Source of the DNA: RUG11237 sp050874665
GTDB taxonomy: Bacteria; Bacillota; Clostridia; Lachnospirales; Lachnospiraceae
Length of the DNA stretch: 64,000 bases
NCBI GenBank assembly: GCA_050874665.1
Contig: JBNMLC010000013.1
Span: forward strand, 6,825-70,824
Direction: 5' to 3'
Position numbers and translations under genes: made by a program. Of this stretch, positions 62,001 through 64,000 are shown piece after piece. Within the stretch, counting starts at the first letter, position 1. Every line of letters begins with the position of its first letter. The notes beneath the pieces are model-generated. The model saw only the letters and a list, made by a program, of their open reading frames with translations, was not told the DNA's origin and did no database searches.

Positions 62001-63451
62001 TTTCTATCTAATTCTAAATACGAAATCTCTTTACCATCGCATTTCACTGCAATTTTATCAGGATTAAATTGAACTTGACGGGCATACAAATCCAATATAT
62101 TTTCATTAGGTACATTTACAAATGTATCATTATATCTCTTTGTTAACTTTTCTTCTTCTTCCCCACTAATGATTTTTATTTCCGACACAGAGCAATCATC
62201 GTTGCGAATAATACAATCAACAATTTGCATCATTGAGTCAAAAAGTGATTTAATCTGTACAGCATCATAAGCTTCACATAAATAATCAAAATCCAAATAG
62301 AACTCTTTACACTCATTCCATCTTTTTACAATTATCTGTAATAAATACTCTTGTTCTCCATTATAAAACTCTTCATATATAACTTTTTGGTCATTAATTG
62401 TTGCGTCCAATTCTGTTCCATAATAATTAATTGATACATTGTATAATGGATTATCGCTTATGTTGATTCCTAAATCTTTTAATAAACGATTATATGGATA
62501 TAACTGATGCCTGAATGCATTATTTAATTCCATTGAGAGATATTTCATAACATCATTCAACGAGTCATGTTCGTTTATTTTTGACATAATTGGAAGTATA
62601 TTAACACACATACCAAAGATATCTCTTTCTCTTCGATTTCTGCGTCCCAATACAGGAACACCAATTATATTTTCAGATCTTGAATTCGCTAAAAACTCAT
62701 AAATATTATAAACACCTATAAAAAATGCATTATAAGTGAAATTATTTTCTTCACAGTAATCTTCTATTGCTTTACTTTTTTCAGTATCGATATAAAACGA
62801 CAATCTATTGCCTTTTGTATTTACTGCTGAATAATAATTATTATCCGGTATTAATTTAAACTTTTCATTCCAATATTGCTTATCTCTTATATATCTTTTT
62901 GAACCAAAATACTTATCTTCACTAATTATGTATTCATCATAATCAGCTTCATCACTAACTTTTTCATTATTTTCTATTGACTGAGAATTGCTATAAATTC
63001 TAGAAATTTCTTTTACAAATATACTTAACGACCATCCATCAGCAATTATATGATGAATTTTAACTGATAATGCTGTTTCTTCCTCCGATAATTTTGCAAT
63101 AACAAGTTTGTATAAAAACGTATTTTCAAATCTAAACAAAGCCTTTTTGCTCTCATTCAGCCATATTTCATAGGCCTCCTTAGGATTTTGTTCCAAACTA
63201 AAATCAATGATTTCTATCTCCTCTATGCCCTCATTGTAATATTGAAACATTTCTCCTCCGTCTATAGTAAATTTACTATGGAAGACCAACTTGCTTGAAA
63301 TGTATGAACATACTGCATCTTTTAACGCATTACTATTAACTTTACCCTTGATGTATGCAGTACCACCAATGTTAAACATACACGATTCCTCATGGATCAA
63401 CTGTGTATAAAAAATTCTTTTTTGCGCTTCTGATAATTTATTTTTTTTCAT
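59060..63451 (-). CDS. NRPS starter module C-A-T-E, predicted to load Asn and make D-Asn
   Basis: 1463 residues, the first gene of the cluster. Domains: C (about 5-430, HHIIADGWS at 133-141), A (455-930, YTSGTTGTPKG, NEYGPTESTVG, YKTGD), T (945-1010, Ser977 in YGSDSI, an unusual form of LGGDSI), E (1025-1440, HHLVIDG at 1160, SHGR and CFNYLGK). A condensation domain at the very start of an assembly line usually attaches a fatty acyl group, so the first residue is probably N-acylated. Read by eye, the pocket residues are D-L-T-K-I-G-E-V-G, one change from the known Asn code (L at the fifth place). With E, the product is N-acyl-D-Asn, the prodrug cap of ClbP-type systems. The ribosome site is weak. 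Confidence 0.95.
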   Translation of the reverse strand: MKKNKLSEAQKRIFYTQLIHEESCMFNIGGTAYIKGKVNSNALKDAVCSYISSKLVFHSKFTIDGGEMFQYYNEGIEEIEIIDFSLEQNPKEAYEIWLNESKKALFRFENTFLYKLVIAKLSEEETALSVKIHHIIADGWSLSIFVKEISRIYSNSQSIENNEKVSDEADYDEYIISEDKYFGSKRYIRDKQYWNEKFKLIPDNNYYSAVNTKGNRLSFYIDTEKSKAIEDYCEENNFTYNAFFIGVYNIYEFLANSRSENIIGVPVLGRRNRRERDIFGMCVNILPIMSKINEHDSLNDVMKYLSMELNNAFRHQLYPYNRLLKDLGINISDNPLYNVSINYYGTELDATINDQKVIYEEFYNGEQEYLLQIIVKRWNECKEFYLDFDYLCEAYDAVQIKSLFDSMMQIVDCIIRNDDCSVSEIKIISGEEEEKLTKRYNDTFVNVPNENILDLYARQVQFNPDKIAVKCDGKEISYLELDRKSNGLAKEIQKYNLSPRVIGLEVTHSIEAIIAILAILKSGCAFVPIDPLTADERRKYIIENAKVSLVITNCRKYQDFNKIKVIKNIDCFDEKEFSNDISRNSLAYIIYTSGTTGTPKGVMIEHKQLMNYIVWAQKAYSVSDNDVFPLYSSLAFDLTITSIFVPLISGASIIAYEDNQDEYVFNRIIKDNLCTIMKVTPAHLRLLDGHDMHRLKITRFIVGGENLPCDLARKITESFKKKISIFNEYGPTESTVGCMIYEYDSEKDIVGNVPIGKPSDNVQIYIFDKAMKPCPIGVIGEMYIGGESLSRGYLYNDELTNKSFAINPYTKTRLYKTGDLAKFVNENCMICVGRTDSQVKIRGHRVELGEIENVAIQHDKVNAAVALIAEHNGSNMIVLYYCSSEELSEEELYVYLYKHLNNYMLPSKCISMKEFPLTINGKIDKGRLPEVFWGQESVVEDVNLTDNEQVLYDVITSVLEIENISMSESIINYGSDSIKAIQISSKLRNLGYQLKVADIMSNPIPRDMIMFMKQVRVQEDKSSIKGKIERTPIIEWFDNQQFSNPDHYLQSVSLKMKTNEKSLEFYQAAMKKIVEKHDILRARWDKGIGMLEYRDFNEAQFANLVSLVDLRGIEQSLKREKYIQECVNVRKKISLNDGGLITSCLFINDEDDITWFITAHHLVIDGISWQIILEDLSDILNDSFDENMHSSSFGLWAKIVKNLQDERSNIWDGYKANTISIQPKYQNDERYVGRSNVELGVDDVEFLLGEANNMFNTTTNELLIAATSLAIYNYFGCASTIYTESHGRNLPIDDVDITRTVGWFTYFYPLDISASEGIKEAIISAKEANRLENNKEAFMFGKEAKQRLEEMGKCVCFNYLGKQKHKFDFFDVEYEQYMLDVSKENVCPALLELNLMVLNNKLCVSLKGKSEYINDNAIDGFVEELTKCINLVNEYCVDNEREWTESDIASVDISLDELNNLFE

Positions 63452-64000
63452 TTTTCATACCTATATGATAACTTTGGAAACAAAATTATCACACTACCAT
63501 TACTCCTTTTCTTTTTAATCATTATTCTTTGTTTCAGAATACTCCGATACTATAACCAAATGGTTTTTGTATATATGCAGCCAACAAAACACTGCTTTTT
63601 CTCTTAAATTTTTATCAATAGGTTATCAAAATTATTACTTCACTCCCATCAGGTGAGTATTGCAAGCGCTATTGCTGGCTATCCGCTAAAAAACTTATTA
63701 ATTACATAGACAATGCACACCGCACCTTCTACTATTTTCACTTTCTTATATCAGCACAATGTTTTTATGATATTTCTTACATCTTCTCATCACATTCCAT
63801 ATGATTGTTTCTTTCGATCTTACGAAATAAAACCAATATGATATTGGCATTTTCATTTAGTACATGATATACTTTTACTGTCTATTTGAACCGCCTCCTA
63901 TTCTTTAAAGTTGGTTTGCAACACCTTTTTCATTGTATCATAGGAGGCTTCTGATTAACCTCCTCTATACTACAGAAATTTTCAAAAGTAGCTGTAATAA
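63452..64000. other. Upstream region of the NRPS cluster
   Basis: About 550 bases without an intact gene. It contains a perfect CCAATATGATATTGG palindrome (63833-63847) and inverted arms GCCTCCTAT (63893-63901) and ATAGGAGGC (63940-63948). A minus-strand open stretch (TVKVYHVLNENANIILVLF, RKIERNNHMECDEKM) at about 63785-63890 has AGGAGG upstream but no start codon; one base fewer would create an ATG. It looks like a broken small gene. The cluster's promoter presumably lies here; I could not pick one confidently. Confidence 0.4.

Overview
The window looks like chromosomal DNA of a low-GC Gram-positive anaerobe, most likely a Lachnospiraceae-type gut clostridium. Signs are the AT-rich sequence with strong AGGAGG-type ribosome sites, several MATE pumps, a hydroxylamine reductase (Hcp) with a Crp/Fnr-type regulator, a sodium:neurotransmitter-type symporter, a DUF6512-like membrane protein and a large beta-helix/FN3 surface protein. 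The genus cannot be fixed from the sequence alone. No rRNA, tRNA or CRISPR array was seen.

Layout, 1-39.6 kb. This part is mostly small transport, stress and regulation units. 1-4.6 kb: the start of an ABC exporter with its MarR regulator, an amino-acid ABC importer whose binding-protein lobes are in swapped order, and an alpha/beta hydrolase behind a consensus promoter with an operator-like repeat. 4.8-9.2 kb: a NUDIX hydrolase, two small membrane proteins (one of only 39 codons), pyruvate kinase and a Na/phosphate cotransporter. 9.2-17.1 kb, minus strand: a surface protein, MATE pump and symporter transcription unit. 17.1-25.2 kb: PAS protein, EamA half-transporter, MATE, the Crp/Fnr regulator with hcp and a cupin, LysR/MATE, and DUF6512. 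25.6-28.7 kb: a redox operon of flavodoxin, carboxymuconolactone decarboxylase-cupin fusion and aldo/keto reductase, beside a LysR gene. 28.8-33.1 kb: a heterodimeric ABC exporter with a TetR gene whose operator covers its promoter. 33.2-35.0 kb: a chain of small overlapping genes, one frameshifted. 35.3-39.6 kb: an HNH protein, a wrecked serine-peptidase gene and a MATE gene behind a two-hairpin leader.

Layout, 39.7-63.5 kb, all on the minus strand and more AT-rich than its left flank: a nonribosomal peptide cluster. In transcription order it reads NRPS C-A-T-E (module 1); radical SAM enzyme; NRPS C-A-T-E, C-A-T, C-A-T (modules 2-4) ending in a BtrH-like acyltransferase/C39-like domain instead of a thioesterase; an IS110 relic on the opposite strand; an ACT-domain protein; a secreted S12-type serine peptidase fused to a cyclic-peptide-type ABC exporter; a type II thioesterase; ammonia-dependent asparagine synthetase (asnA); and a GNAT acetyltransferase.

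How these fit together, by inference: the module 1 adenylation pocket reads close to the known Asn code and is followed by an epimerase, so the line probably starts with N-acyl-D-Asn. That is the prodrug cap used by colibactin, zwittermicin and xenocoumacin, which is removed on export by a ClbP/XcnG/ZmaM-type peptidase. The fused peptidase-exporter has the ClbP-like Ser-x-x-Lys and Tyr at nearly the same residue numbers, and asnA would feed the Asn. Module 4 reads as Asp; modules 2 and 3 are unassigned, with module 2 possibly basic. The likely product is an acyl-D-Asn-capped tripeptide (D-X, Y, Asp) released by the BtrH-like domain. The degraded peptidase gene at 36.8-37.7 kb is a second, decayed member of the same peptidase family.
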